64,000 bases of DNA, taken from the NCBI GenBank assembly GCA_964589935.1, contig CAZPVD010000005.1, positions 217,953 through 281,952 of the forward strand, given 5' to 3'. The DNA comes from VHCN01 sp964589935. GTDB taxonomy: Bacteria > Verrucomicrobiota > Verrucomicrobiia > Limisphaerales > VHCN01. The stretch's first letter is position 1. Every line of letters starts with the position of its first letter. The position numbers and the translations under genes are program-made. Under the pieces are notes generated by a model. It saw only the letters and a program-made list of their open reading frames with translations. It was not told where the DNA came from and ran no database searches. This document shows, in pieces, positions 16,504 to 24,487 of the stretch.

Positions 16504-19500
16504 CTACTTTCCCGTCACGTCCTTTACGCGGCGCACGCCGGCCATGAGGTAGGCGAAGAGGTCACGCACCTGCTGGTCGGTCATCGCTTCGAGCAGGCCC
16601 TCGGGCATGAGCGACGTGGGCGAGGCCTTCAGCAACTTGATGTCCTGCCGCGCGATGACGGTCTTGTTGCCGCTCAGGTCCATCACGGTGACGGCCTGCG
16701 GCGTGGTCTCGGTGATGAAGCCCGTGAGCGAGAGGTCGTCCTTGGTCTCGACGTTGAACGCGGTGAACTCCTCGCGGATGGCGAGGCTTGGGTCCACGAT
16801 GCTCGGCAGCATGAAGTCGAGGTTGTCGCGCTCGTAACCGCTCAGGTCGGGGCCGATCTTGCCGCCCTCGTTGTTGAGCGTGTGGCAGACGGCGCAGACG
16901 AGCTTGAAGATTTCGTGTCCGCTTTTCTCGTCGCCCTTGCCGGTCTTGAGCAGGCTGCGCACCTTCGCGATCTGCGCCTCCTTTTCCTCGCTGCTCTTGG
17001 TGAGGCGGCCCCAGTGCTTCTTGAGCAGCGCGTCGCACGCGGCGTCCTTGAAGCCCTGGATCGCGAGCAGGTTCGCCGGCGAAACCTGCTCCTTCTTGAG
17101 CGCGCCAGTGTCCACGGCTTCGAGCAGCGTGCGCGCCCACGCGACGCGGCTGCTCAATGAACCCTGCACCGCGGTGCGCAGGTTGGCGGACAACGCGGGA
17201 TAAACAGCGAGGAACGTCGTCGCAATTTCGGGCCGGTCGAAGCGCTGCAACGCGTTCACCAACTCCATGCGCAGCGAGTCGGATTTTTCCTTGCGCAGAA
17301 GTTCGAGGAAGACCGGCACGGCATCTGCGACGCGCCGCTCGGCAAGCAGCGCGAGGAATTTCTTGCGCTCGGCATCGGGAGTCTTCGCGTCGGCGACGCG
17401 TTGCAGCGCGGCATCGGCGGCAGGCGCGTGACCGAGGCGCAGCGCGAAGCTCGTCAGCACCGGCGTGTGTTCGCGCGACGCCCACAGCTCGGCGACCTTT
17501 TTCGTGAGCGCGGGCGGGACGGATTTCACCGTGTCGCCCTGCAAGCCGGCCTCCATGCCCTTGATGAGTTCGTCCACGGACTGTGCGGTGGGCGCCAGCT
17601 CGAAGAGGCGCGCGCAGGTGAGGAAATTTTCGTCGCTGCGGTCGGCGGTGTAGCGCTGGCCGAGGCGCGAGGCGATGAACTTCGCAAAAATCGGCGCCTG
17701 CCAGAGCGTGCTCTCCTGAAGCATGTCAAGGAGCTGCTTGCGGTCGCTGATGGCCTTGCTCTCGACGGCCCACCAGAGCAGCAGCGGAATGTGGATGTCG
17801 CCGACATCCTCCGCGCGAAGAATCTGCTCGTGCATGGCGGGCAGCGCGTCCGGGCCGGGCAGGCGCGTGAGCGTGCTCGCGAGCTGGCTGCGGACCTCTG
17901 GCACCGGCTCCGTGCGGGCAAGCCTCACGAACTCGCCACGTTCGTTGGTCGTGACTTTCTTGCGGTCGCCGAGCAGGCGAATCGTCCAGTAACGGATGAA
18001 CTCATCCGGGTGATAAAGTGTTTTCATCGCATAGGCGTCGTCGAATCCGCCGCACGCGTTCACGGCCCAGAAGGCTTCCAGCGCGAGCTGGCCGGAGTTG
18101 TTCTCGACGATTTTCTTCAGCGCGGGAATGGCGGACTTGTCGCGACGGTCCCAGAAGATTCGCAGCGCGGTCTGGCGGAAGAACTTGTTCGGATGCGCGA
18201 GATACTGGATGAGTTCGGCGTTGGAAGCCTTCCCGAGGTCGAAGGTCTTCGCGGGCTTCACCTCGGGCGATTTCAGCCGCCAGATGCGGCCGGTTTCCTT
18301 GTCCCACGTGTCGTGCGGGTCGAGATGGCTCAGGCGCGCGTCGCACCAGTCCGCGATGTAAATCGCGCCGTCGGGGCCGGTCTTGGTGTCCACGGGGCGG
18401 AAGTGGATGTCGCTGCTCTCGATGAGCGTGTCCGTGTCGTCACTGCGGAAGCTTGACGTGTCGCGCGAGAGCCGCGCGGCCTGATAACGGCTCGTGAGCG
18501 CCATGCCTGCGATGACCTGGCCTTCATACTTCGGCATCGCGCCGCCCTCGTAGATGAGCATCGTCTGCGGGAAGCGCGGCTTGTAGCCGGTGTTCTTCAT
18601 GTGGTCGAACCAGCCGAAGCGATACGGGCTCATCGCGGGGCCGTGCTTCGCCCAGGCCTTGATGTAGAGCGCGCCCTGCGCGTAATGCAGCCCGCGCGTC
18701 TCGCCGTAGTTCGTGCCGCTGAAGACGCGGCCCTTGGAATCAAACTCCATGCTGTAGGTGTTCCCGCCGCCCTCGGCGAAAACTTCAAACTCATCCGTCT
18801 GCGGGTTGTAGCGCCAGATCGCCTGGCCGAGGAACTTCACGCCGCGGATGTCCGCCGTGCACGTGCTGCCGTGCGCGCCGTAAAGCCAGCCGTCCGGACC
18901 CCACGCCAGCGAGTTCGCGCCGCTGTGCGTGTCCTCAAGCCCGAAGCCGCTCAACACCACGCGCGGCGGGCCGTCGGGAATGTCGTCGCGGTTTTTGTCG
19001 GGATAAAAAAGCAGATACGGTGGATTCAAAACCCACACGCCGCCGCGGCCCGTGACGACGCTCCGCGCGATGTTCAGGTCGCTGAGGAAATCCGTGTGCT
19101 TGTCGAACACGCCGTCGCCGCGCGTGCTTTCGAGGATGACGATCTTGTCCGCGCCCTTGAAGTGGTTCGGCGGCGGCGGCGGCACCTTGTCGAAGACCGC
19201 GCGCAGATACTGGTCATACTTCACGACCTTCAACCCGGCCGGGTAGGGGAACTGGAGGTAGTTCACGACCCACAGCCGGCCGCGTTCGTCGAAGTGCATG
19301 TTCAGCGGCTGGCGGATGACCGGCTCGGCGGCGACGAGGTCCACGCTGAGGCCGTCCACGACCTTCATCGCCTTGAGCGCATCGCTGGGCTTGGGCGCGG
19401 GCGAGCGGTCGCCAAGCGCGCCGCCGGCCTTGAAGGTCTTGAGATACTCCTGCACCTTCGGGTCATAACGCTCGTCGGCCTTGGGCGCGGGCGTGTCCGC

Positions 19501-19575
19501 GGCGAAGGCGGTGGCGGCGAGGGCAAACAGCGTGGCGGCGGCGCAGAGGCGCGGGAGGAGGCAAAGGCGGTTCAT
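16504..19575 (-). CDS. PVC-type heme-binding CxxCH protein with beta-propeller and HEAT-like repeats
   Basis: 1023 residues with a signal peptide (1-25, ending ATAFA). Residues about 60-430 resemble the membrane-bound dehydrogenase/NHL-type beta-propeller of this family (MHFDERGRLWVVNYLQFPYP, GPDGWLYGAHGST, GPDGAIYIADWCDARLSH). Residues about 450-850 are alpha-helical HEAT-like repeats. A C-terminal cytochrome c domain carries Cys894, Cys897 and His898 in CAVCHTLNNEGGKIGPDL, with later methionines as axial-ligand candidates. This architecture is abundant in Planctomycetes and Verrucomicrobia and is thought to be periplasmic, linked to oxidation of sugars, but substrates are mostly unproven. 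It stands alone. Confidence 0.93.
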   Translation of the reverse strand: MNRLCLLPRLCAAATLFALAATAFAADTPAPKADERYDPKVQEYLKTFKAGGALGDRSPAPKPSDALKAMKVVDGLSVDLVAAEPVIRQPLNMHFDERGRLWVVNYLQFPYPAGLKVVKYDQYLRAVFDKVPPPPPNHFKGADKIVILESTRGDGVFDKHTDFLSDLNIARSVVTGRGGVWVLNPPYLLFYPDKNRDDIPDGPPRVVLSGFGLEDTHSGANSLAWGPDGWLYGAHGSTCTADIRGVKFLGQAIWRYNPQTDEFEVFAEGGGNTYSMEFDSKGRVFSGTNYGETRGLHYAQGALYIKAWAKHGPAMSPYRFGWFDHMKNTGYKPRFPQTMLIYEGGAMPKYEGQVIAGMALTSRYQAARLSRDTSSFRSDDTDTLIESSDIHFRPVDTKTGPDGAIYIADWCDARLSHLDPHDTWDKETGRIWRLKSPEVKPAKTFDLGKASNAELIQYLAHPNKFFRQTALRIFWDRRDKSAIPALKKIVENNSGQLALEAFWAVNACGGFDDAYAMKTLYHPDEFIRYWTIRLLGDRKKVTTNERGEFVRLARTEPVPEVRSQLASTLTRLPGPDALPAMHEQILRAEDVGDIHIPLLLWWAVESKAISDRKQLLDMLQESTLWQAPIFAKFIASRLGQRYTADRSDENFLTCARLFELAPTAQSVDELIKGMEAGLQGDTVKSVPPALTKKVAELWASREHTPVLTSFALRLGHAPAADAALQRVADAKTPDAERKKFLALLAERRVADAVPVFLELLRKEKSDSLRMELVNALQRFDRPEIATTFLAVYPALSANLRTAVQGSLSSRVAWARTLLEAVDTGALKKEQVSPANLLAIQGFKDAACDALLKKHWGRLTKSSEEKEAQIAKVRSLLKTGKGDEKSGHEIFKLVCAVCHTLNNEGGKIGPDLSGYERDNLDFMLPSIVDPSLAIREEFTAFNVETKDDLSLTGFITETTPQAVTVMDLSGNKTVIARQDIKLLKASPTSLMPEGLLEAMTDQQVRDLFAYLMAGVRRVKDVTGK

Positions 19576-19737
19576 GCGGTGTTCAGAGAATGAACGCTTT
19601 TACGCTGGACGGCATTCAATCACAAGGAAAGTCGTGCAAACGCGAACCGGCAAGCGGCGATTCTCCCTAAACCTGCGCTTGACGCGGTGTCCATCACGTG
19701 CAATACCATTCCTCAAACCACTAAACCGTCCGCGCTT

Positions 19738-20637
19738 ATGAAGGCAACATTCAGGCCGCGCAACGCAGGGAAAAACAGGTGTGCATTCACCCTCATCGAA
19801 CTGCTCGTTGTCATCGCCATCATTGCGATTCTGGCGGGACTGTTGTTGCCCGCGCTGGCCAAGGCAAAAAACAAGGGCAAGGGCGCGGGGTGCATGAACA
19901 ACTCGAAGCAATTGGCAACGGCTAATGCGATCTACACCGGCGACAACGATGACAAGTTGACGTTCGCGTGGCTTACCGCAACGATTTATGATGTGGTGGA
20001 TCCGGGCGATAACTCCACCTACGGAGCCGTTAACGGGCAGTCCATGATGGCCCGCTACATGGCAGGGAATAAGAGCACTCTGGACGTTGTGAACAGTTTG
20101 CGCTGCCCTTCCTATTATGTTACACCTGCTGCCGCTGAAGCAGGCGGCATAAGGGACATTCCAGAGGTTTACACCAATACTTACACGATTGGTTGGGTCA
20201 GATACGCGCATTACCGGGTGAACCCTTATTTGGGAACCGGCGGCGCACTTGGACCAGGGATTGCACCGGGGGCGTCGTTTAGCGGCACCGTCAGCGGGAC
20301 GAAGCATATCGCATTTCACCTAAGCAGCGTGGTCAACCCCTCCGGAAAAGTTTTCTCTTCAGACGTCCTACAGGGACACGGGCGACAGCCTTACTTTCCG
20401 ACGCCCGGCAGCGCCGCCCAGTTTTGGGCGAATGCGACTGGCGACAACGACCGTGCCAACGGCTTGAACTACATCGGACCAACGGGTGTCGAGGAATGGC
20501 GCAGGCCTGGCTCGGGCTTGGTGCATGAGAACCGAAGCATGATCTCCTTCATGGACGGTCGTGCTGAAACCGTGCCGAAGCTTAGTCCCATTACCTTTGG
20601 TTCGACGATTGATACGTATTGGGATCTCGCCCAGTAG
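19738..20637 (+). CDS. Type II/IV pseudopilin-like protein (prepilin leader, H-x-DG type), copy 1
   Basis: 299 residues from the ATG at 19738. The N-terminus has a basic leader, then AFTLIELLVVIAIIAILAGLLLPALAKAK, the class III prepilin signal and helix; the residue before the cleavage-site Phe is Ala, not Gly. The C-terminal end (HENRSMISFMDGRAETVPKLSPIT) matches the H-x9-DG segment of PVC pseudopilins. Such proteins are numerous in the phylum and are presumably processed by a prepilin peptidase and assembled at the inner membrane. It is convergent with a membrane protein gene only 14 bp away, and the same pair recurs at 21609-23256. Confidence 0.9.
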   Translation: MKATFRPRNAGKNRCAFTLIELLVVIAIIAILAGLLLPALAKAKNKGKGAGCMNNSKQLATANAIYTGDNDDKLTFAWLTATIYDVVDPGDNSTYGAVNGQSMMARYMAGNKSTLDVVNSLRCPSYYVTPAAAEAGGIRDIPEVYTNTYTIGWVRYAHYRVNPYLGTGGALGPGIAPGASFSGTVSGTKHIAFHLSSVVNPSGKVFSSDVLQGHGRQPYFPTPGSAAQFWANATGDNDRANGLNYIGPTGVEEWRRPGSGLVHENRSMISFMDGRAETVPKLSPITFGSTIDTYWDLAQ

Positions 20638-20651
20638 CGCTTCGTTGTTTC

Positions 20652-21407
20652 TTATTGCGGCTGACCTGCCTCGCCTGACTTCAATACAGTGTAGACGCGT
20701 CTAGCCATTTGGCTGGGGGTTTCATCGCCTTTCGGCGGCGTGGGCGGCATCCTCAGCGTGACGGCGAGGTGAATCAGCCGCTCTTGCACCAGTGGTTTCA
20801 TCAACGGTTCGATGCCGCCTAGGACAATTACCTTTCCGCTTCGATTACGAAGCAATGTCTTCTCGGTTTGAGTCAAGTTCTCTGGCAGGACGCAGTAAAC
20901 AATGATTGTCGCGTTCGGGGGAATCTCTTGGAGCAGCCGGGCGAATTGTCCTGCGGACCAAGCAGTCGTGGTCGTGTTCTCGGCACGCACAAGCTTCGTT
21001 TCCGGAAGGAATGTGAACTTTCCATTTCGCTTGAGCCAATCTTTGAATGTTTCAATTTGTGCTGCAACGGCATTCCAAGCTTGGGCATCCTGGCCTGTAT
21101 TGGGTGCCTTGGGATCCCGCACCTCCCGCACAAGCGCGATGGTTCCTGAGTTGCCGATTATTCTCAGAACCTCGTCCGCAAAGAACATTCCGATGGATTC
21201 GATGGGTTTGGTGTTCGAAGTCCTTGCTGTCTCAGCCCCGGAGAACACCTCCGTGCCGACCTTCTTCAGCGCCGTCTCAGACGCCGGCGGACTGAGTTTA
21301 AAGCGGTAAATCCCGTATGCCGCGCCGGCGACCACGATGAGAGCTGTGACTGCAATCAGAGGGCTTCTGTTCGAGTCTTTCGGTGGGACAGGCTTGTTGG
21401 TGGGCAT
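20652..21407 (-). CDS. One-helix membrane protein of unknown function, copy 1
   Basis: 251 residues. One transmembrane helix lies at about 17-35 (LIAVTALIVVAGAAYGIYRF) and the rest should be periplasmic. The soluble part has an alternating alpha/beta pattern with conserved blocks IIGNSGTIALV, AGQFARLLQEIPPNATIIVYC and RSGKVIVLGGIEP, and a C-terminal PSQMARRVYTVLK. It is clearly paralogous to the gene at 22489-23256, with the same blocks in the same order. I recognise no named family. It faces the pseudopilin gene on its 3' side in both copies, so the two may act together, but this is inference. Confidence 0.8.
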   Translation of the reverse strand: MPTNKPVPPKDSNRSPLIAVTALIVVAGAAYGIYRFKLSPPASETALKKVGTEVFSGAETARTSNTKPIESIGMFFADEVLRIIGNSGTIALVREVRDPKAPNTGQDAQAWNAVAAQIETFKDWLKRNGKFTFLPETKLVRAENTTTTAWSAGQFARLLQEIPPNATIIVYCVLPENLTQTEKTLLRNRSGKVIVLGGIEPLMKPLVQERLIHLAVTLRMPPTPPKGDETPSQMARRVYTVLKSGEAGQPQ

Positions 21408-21608
21408 GGTAATACGACGGTTTTTAGTGGCAGAGATTCACTGTCCACTTCCCATACGCGCGTGTTCACGAGGCCATGTCGGGTTCATTTCTGCCCCGGC
21501 GTGATGGATTCTTTGGCCGCGAATGTCGAGATTCTTTCAATACGCACGCCCGGCGCGGCGTCCATCGAAAGCAATTCAATTCACCGAGTCGTCAGAGAGT
21601 CCGTATTT

Positions 21609-22475
21609 ATGAAGGCAACGCTCAGGCCGCGCAACGTTGGGAAAAACAGGGATGCATTCACCCTCATCGAATTGCTCGTTGTCATCGCCATCATCGCGAT
21701 CCTCGCCGGCCTGCTGCTGCCGGCGCTGGCGAAGGCCAAAGCCAAGAGCAAGGCCATAGCGTGCATGAACAAGACCAAACAAATCAGCACTGGCTCGCAG
21801 CTTTATGTGTCGGATCAGGACGACAGACTGGTTTTTGCTTGGATTACGCCGTCTGCCAATCCGCCACTCGGTCCATACAACACCATGAATTATGGCGTGG
21901 TGAACGGGCAATCCATGTTGGGCAGCTACGTCGAAGGAACGAATGGTCTAAAGTGCCCGTCCTATAACGAGATTGATAATGACACAACAGTCCCCTCAAT
22001 TAGCGTTAAAACGTTTGGCGTTGATTGGCTGTGGGGGTCGCACTATCGCTTGAATCCTTACCTTGGCAGTCTGGGAATGGGACCGGGAACGCAATTCGAT
22101 CCTCCTTTTGGCGGCGGCATCACCAAGGAACTTGGCGCAACATTTGGTGGAAATAACAATGGAGATGTCCACTTCGCATTCCGGAGTTCGAGCGTCGTGT
22201 CGCCGGCGGATCGGGTCTTTGCTTTTGAGGTCTGGATCGCTGGCACTCCCTATTGCGCCACGCCCGGCAGCGCCAACAATTATTACAGCAATGTCAACCC
22301 TGACCGGCACGACCCGGCCAACTATCCGGCATGGTGGCGCTCCCCGAACATTGGTTTGCAGCACGCTAATCGCACCCAGTTTGCCTTTATTGACGGGCAC
22401 TGCGAATCTGTCCCCCGGCTAAGTCCCATCACCTACGGTGGGACCAACGATGCCTATTGGATCCTGGGCCAGTAA
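21609..22475 (+). CDS. Type II/IV pseudopilin-like protein, copy 2
   Basis: 288 residues from the ATG at 21609; the longer open frame from 21462 has no pilin-like content before the leader. Its leader and first 30 residues (MKATLRPRNVGKNRDAFTLI) are almost identical to copy 1, and the terminal HANRTQFAFIDGHCESVPRLSPIT block is conserved too, while the central region has diverged. The same role as for copy 1 applies. It is convergent with its own membrane-protein neighbour, 13 bp away. Confidence 0.9.
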   Translation: MKATLRPRNVGKNRDAFTLIELLVVIAIIAILAGLLLPALAKAKAKSKAIACMNKTKQISTGSQLYVSDQDDRLVFAWITPSANPPLGPYNTMNYGVVNGQSMLGSYVEGTNGLKCPSYNEIDNDTTVPSISVKTFGVDWLWGSHYRLNPYLGSLGMGPGTQFDPPFGGGITKELGATFGGNNNGDVHFAFRSSSVVSPADRVFAFEVWIAGTPYCATPGSANNYYSNVNPDRHDPANYPAWWRSPNIGLQHANRTQFAFIDGHCESVPRLSPITYGGTNDAYWILGQ

Positions 22476-22488
22476 ATGCCCGCCGTTT

Positions 22489-23256
22489 CTACGGCTGTTT
22501 TGCTGTGCCCGGCTTCAACACCGCGAAGACGCGCCTCACCCACTGAGACGGAGTTTCCGGCCCATCGCCAGTCTTTGGGGGGACTGGTGCCTTCGTGGCT
22601 ATTGCCAGATGAATGAGACCCTCTTGCACGGTCGGGTCCACCTCCGGCACCACGCCGCCAATCACAATCACCTTGCCGGTCCGCTGCCGTATCATCTGTT
22701 TCTCAGCACCGCTCAACGGCGAAGGCAAGTCGCAAAAGGCCACGATGGTCGTGTGCGGTGGATGCTTCTGTAATAGCTTCGCAAACTCGCCCGGGGGCCA
22801 GACCGTCTTGATCGCGCCTTCCGGCCGCATAAGTTTTAATTCCGGAACCAGAGTGAACTTGCCCATTAAGTTGAGGTGTTTCTTGAAGGTTTCCGATTCC
22901 AAGGCAATCAGCTTGATGGTGCGCGCCATCGGATGGTTGGCGCCGGCTTTCGGGTCGGGGGACTCGGTGATAATCGCGACGGTGCCTGAATTGCCGATGA
23001 GCGCCATCGCCTCATCTGCGGCGAACGACCCGAGCGACTCGAACGGTTTGGTGTCCACGGTTGCTGAGGGATAGAACGCGCTCGGCACAGGAACGTTGCC
23101 GCCGCCCCCGCGTGCCGTATCCAGTTCCAACGGCTCTGGGGCGTTGAGCTTGCGATAAGCAAAGAAGGCGATCACGGCCACCACGAGAAGGGTGGCAATC
23201 GCGCCGAAGGGGAACTTCGAGGTGTCCTTCGATGGGGCGAGCTTGGTTGGGCGCAT
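22489..23256 (-). CDS. One-helix membrane protein of unknown function, copy 2
   Basis: 255 residues, with a transmembrane helix at about 16-35 (FGAIATLLVVAVIAFFAYRK). It aligns over its whole length with the copy at 20652-21407: LIGNSGTVAIITESPDPKA, PGEFAKLLQKHPPHTTIVAFC, RTGKVIVIGGVVPEVDPTVQE and PSQWVRRVFAVLK. The two have drifted considerably, so the duplication is old. No catalytic motif or named family is recognised. Confidence 0.8.
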   Translation of the reverse strand: MRPTKLAPSKDTSKFPFGAIATLLVVAVIAFFAYRKLNAPEPLELDTARGGGGNVPVPSAFYPSATVDTKPFESLGSFAADEAMALIGNSGTVAIITESPDPKAGANHPMARTIKLIALESETFKKHLNLMGKFTLVPELKLMRPEGAIKTVWPPGEFAKLLQKHPPHTTIVAFCDLPSPLSGAEKQMIRQRTGKVIVIGGVVPEVDPTVQEGLIHLAIATKAPVPPKTGDGPETPSQWVRRVFAVLKPGTAKQP

Positions 23257-23410
23257 GGTTTATGTCCGACGCACGGTCCTGATGAAGATTCATCAGGCAG
23301 GAATCGAATCACCCACCGTGCAAGGCAGCAGTTCGATTTGAGAGGCACGTCAGTTCACGTTGACTGCACTAGGGCCAAGCTCGAATACTTCCAATCCCTC
23401 GTTTATTGCC

Positions 23411-23704
23411 CCAAAGTTGAACTTTGCTGTTCCAAAGCCGGGGTTTGCTGCTCCAATCCTGAGCTTTGGCGCCCCAGAGTTCAGGTCGGACGCTCCAAAG
23501 TTGAACTTTCCTGCCCCAGAGTCGAGGTCGGCTGCCCCAAAGTTCAACTCGCCTGCTCCCGACCTGAAGTTTCATGCTCCCAAGCTGGGGTTTGGTGCTC
23601 CAGAGTTCAACTTTGCTGCTCCAGAGTTGAGGTTTCCTGCCCCAAAGTTGAACTTTGGAGCAGGAAAGTTGAGGTTTGGAGCAGGAAAGTCCGACTTTGG
23701 GGCA
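23411..23704. repeat. Intergenic array of 14 tandem 21-bp units with palindromic core
   Basis: Fourteen consecutive 21-bp units can be laid out without gaps from 23411 to 23704. The consensus begins CCAAAGTTGAACTTT followed by a 6-base linker ending in GCTGCT or CTGCC. The core AAAGTTGAACTTT is a perfect palindrome around one central base in several units (for example 23413-23425, 23497-23509, 23644-23656). In the last units the linker changes from CTGCTCC to GGAGCAGG, its reverse complement. Because 21 is a multiple of three, several frames stay open on both strands, giving spurious heptad-repeat ORFs. It occupies most of a 590-bp gap. Confidence 0.9.
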
Positions 23705-23849
23705 GGCTGGCCGGGGCTGCGGGCGGCCGATTTTGACTCTCAAAGGCCACACTTGACAGCCGTGCCGGTTTTGCTTGAATCCAAGGAAACCGGGCTATGG
23801 TGGGTATCGCCGGTGCGGTTCCTGCCAAGGCTCACAACCCAAACGAAAG

Positions 23850-24248
23850 ATGGCAGCCAATAACTTCAGAGTGGACGTTCCAACCAACCCCGACGACCTC
23901 ATCAAACTGGCGACCAAGATCAAGGACAAGCACGCAGCGCTCGCTGATGCCAGCCCCATCAAGGGCGTGAAGGACATTGACCTGTTCGCCGGCAAGCTCA
24001 CCACGGCGGACACGCAGAATGAGACGGCCAAACAACTGGCCAAGGATGGCGAGAAGGCCACGCAAAATCGCGACCTGGCACTGGGCCAGAGCGGGCAGTT
24101 GCGCGAGCAGACGGTGCGCTACTGGGTCGCGTCCGCGCGCGACGTGCTGCTCGGCCTCAACAAAGGCAACGAGCAGGCGCTCGGCGACTGGGGCTTCACG
24201 GTGGACACCTCGCCGCATCCCAAGAAACCCGCGCCTCCCGCACCGTGA
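23850..24248 (+). CDS. Small hypothetical helical protein
   Basis: 132 residues from the ATG at 23850; the frame is open further upstream through the repeat array border, but that part has no protein character. It starts MAANNFRVDVPTNPDDLIKL and is mainly alpha-helical, with conserved-looking EQTVRYWVASARDVLLGLNKGNEQALGDWGF, and ends in a Pro-rich tail (HPKKPAPPAP). There is no signal peptide, transmembrane segment or metal motif. I do not recognise the family. It follows the 21-bp array. Confidence 0.6.
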   Translation: MAANNFRVDVPTNPDDLIKLATKIKDKHAALADASPIKGVKDIDLFAGKLTTADTQNETAKQLAKDGEKATQNRDLALGQSGQLREQTVRYWVASARDVLLGLNKGNEQALGDWGFTVDTSPHPKKPAPPAP

Positions 24249-24280
24249 GGCGGATAAACTACTTGCGACGGCCAAGCGGA

Positions 24281-24316
24281 CACCCTCTCCCAGCGGGAGA
24301 GGGCCGGGGTGAGGGG
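24281..24316. repeat. REP-like palindrome, copy 1
   Basis: Contains a perfect 9-bp hairpin CCCTCTCCC-agc-GGGAGAGGG (24283-24303) followed by GGGGTGAGGG. It resembles short palindromic REP elements found in many bacterial genomes. An inverted copy lies 50 bp away. Confidence 0.7.
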
Positions 24317-24367
24317 GAAAGTCATCGGCTTCAATTCAAGTCCGAACCTTGGTGATCCGGGCGTCTT

Positions 24368-24404
24368 CACCCTCACCCTTCCCCTCTCCCTCAAAGGGAG
24401 AGGG
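24368..24404. repeat. REP-like palindrome, copy 2 (inverted)
   Basis: CACCCTCACCC followed by a 10-bp hairpin CCCTCTCCCT-caa-AGGGAGAGGG (24382-24404). It is inverted relative to the copy at 24281, so the pair could fold into one long structure, like a two-unit BIME. It lies downstream of the hypothetical gene and of the convergent esterase gene. Confidence 0.7.
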
Positions 24405-24487
24405 AAATTCATCGTCCGCGTGCGGGCGGCAACGAACGTTGCCAGGATAAACATTCGCCACCGCGAAACCGGCTCAGTTATTCAGGT

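Noticed and set aside
19679..19707. TTGACG and AATACC as promoter of the first pseudopilin
   Set aside because: Spacing is 17 bp, but the -10 match is poor and the site is not repeated before the second copy.
23411..23704. Possible CRISPR array
   Set aside because: Units are directly adjacent with no unique spacers, and no cas genes are nearby. The same applies to 30796-31005.
23338..23863. Heptad-repeat ORFs over the 21-bp array (for example APKLNFG-type repeats)
   Set aside because: Open frames exist on both strands and in several phases because the unit length is divisible by three and the core is palindromic. There is no start signal or conserved single frame, so a non-coding repeat array is the better reading.
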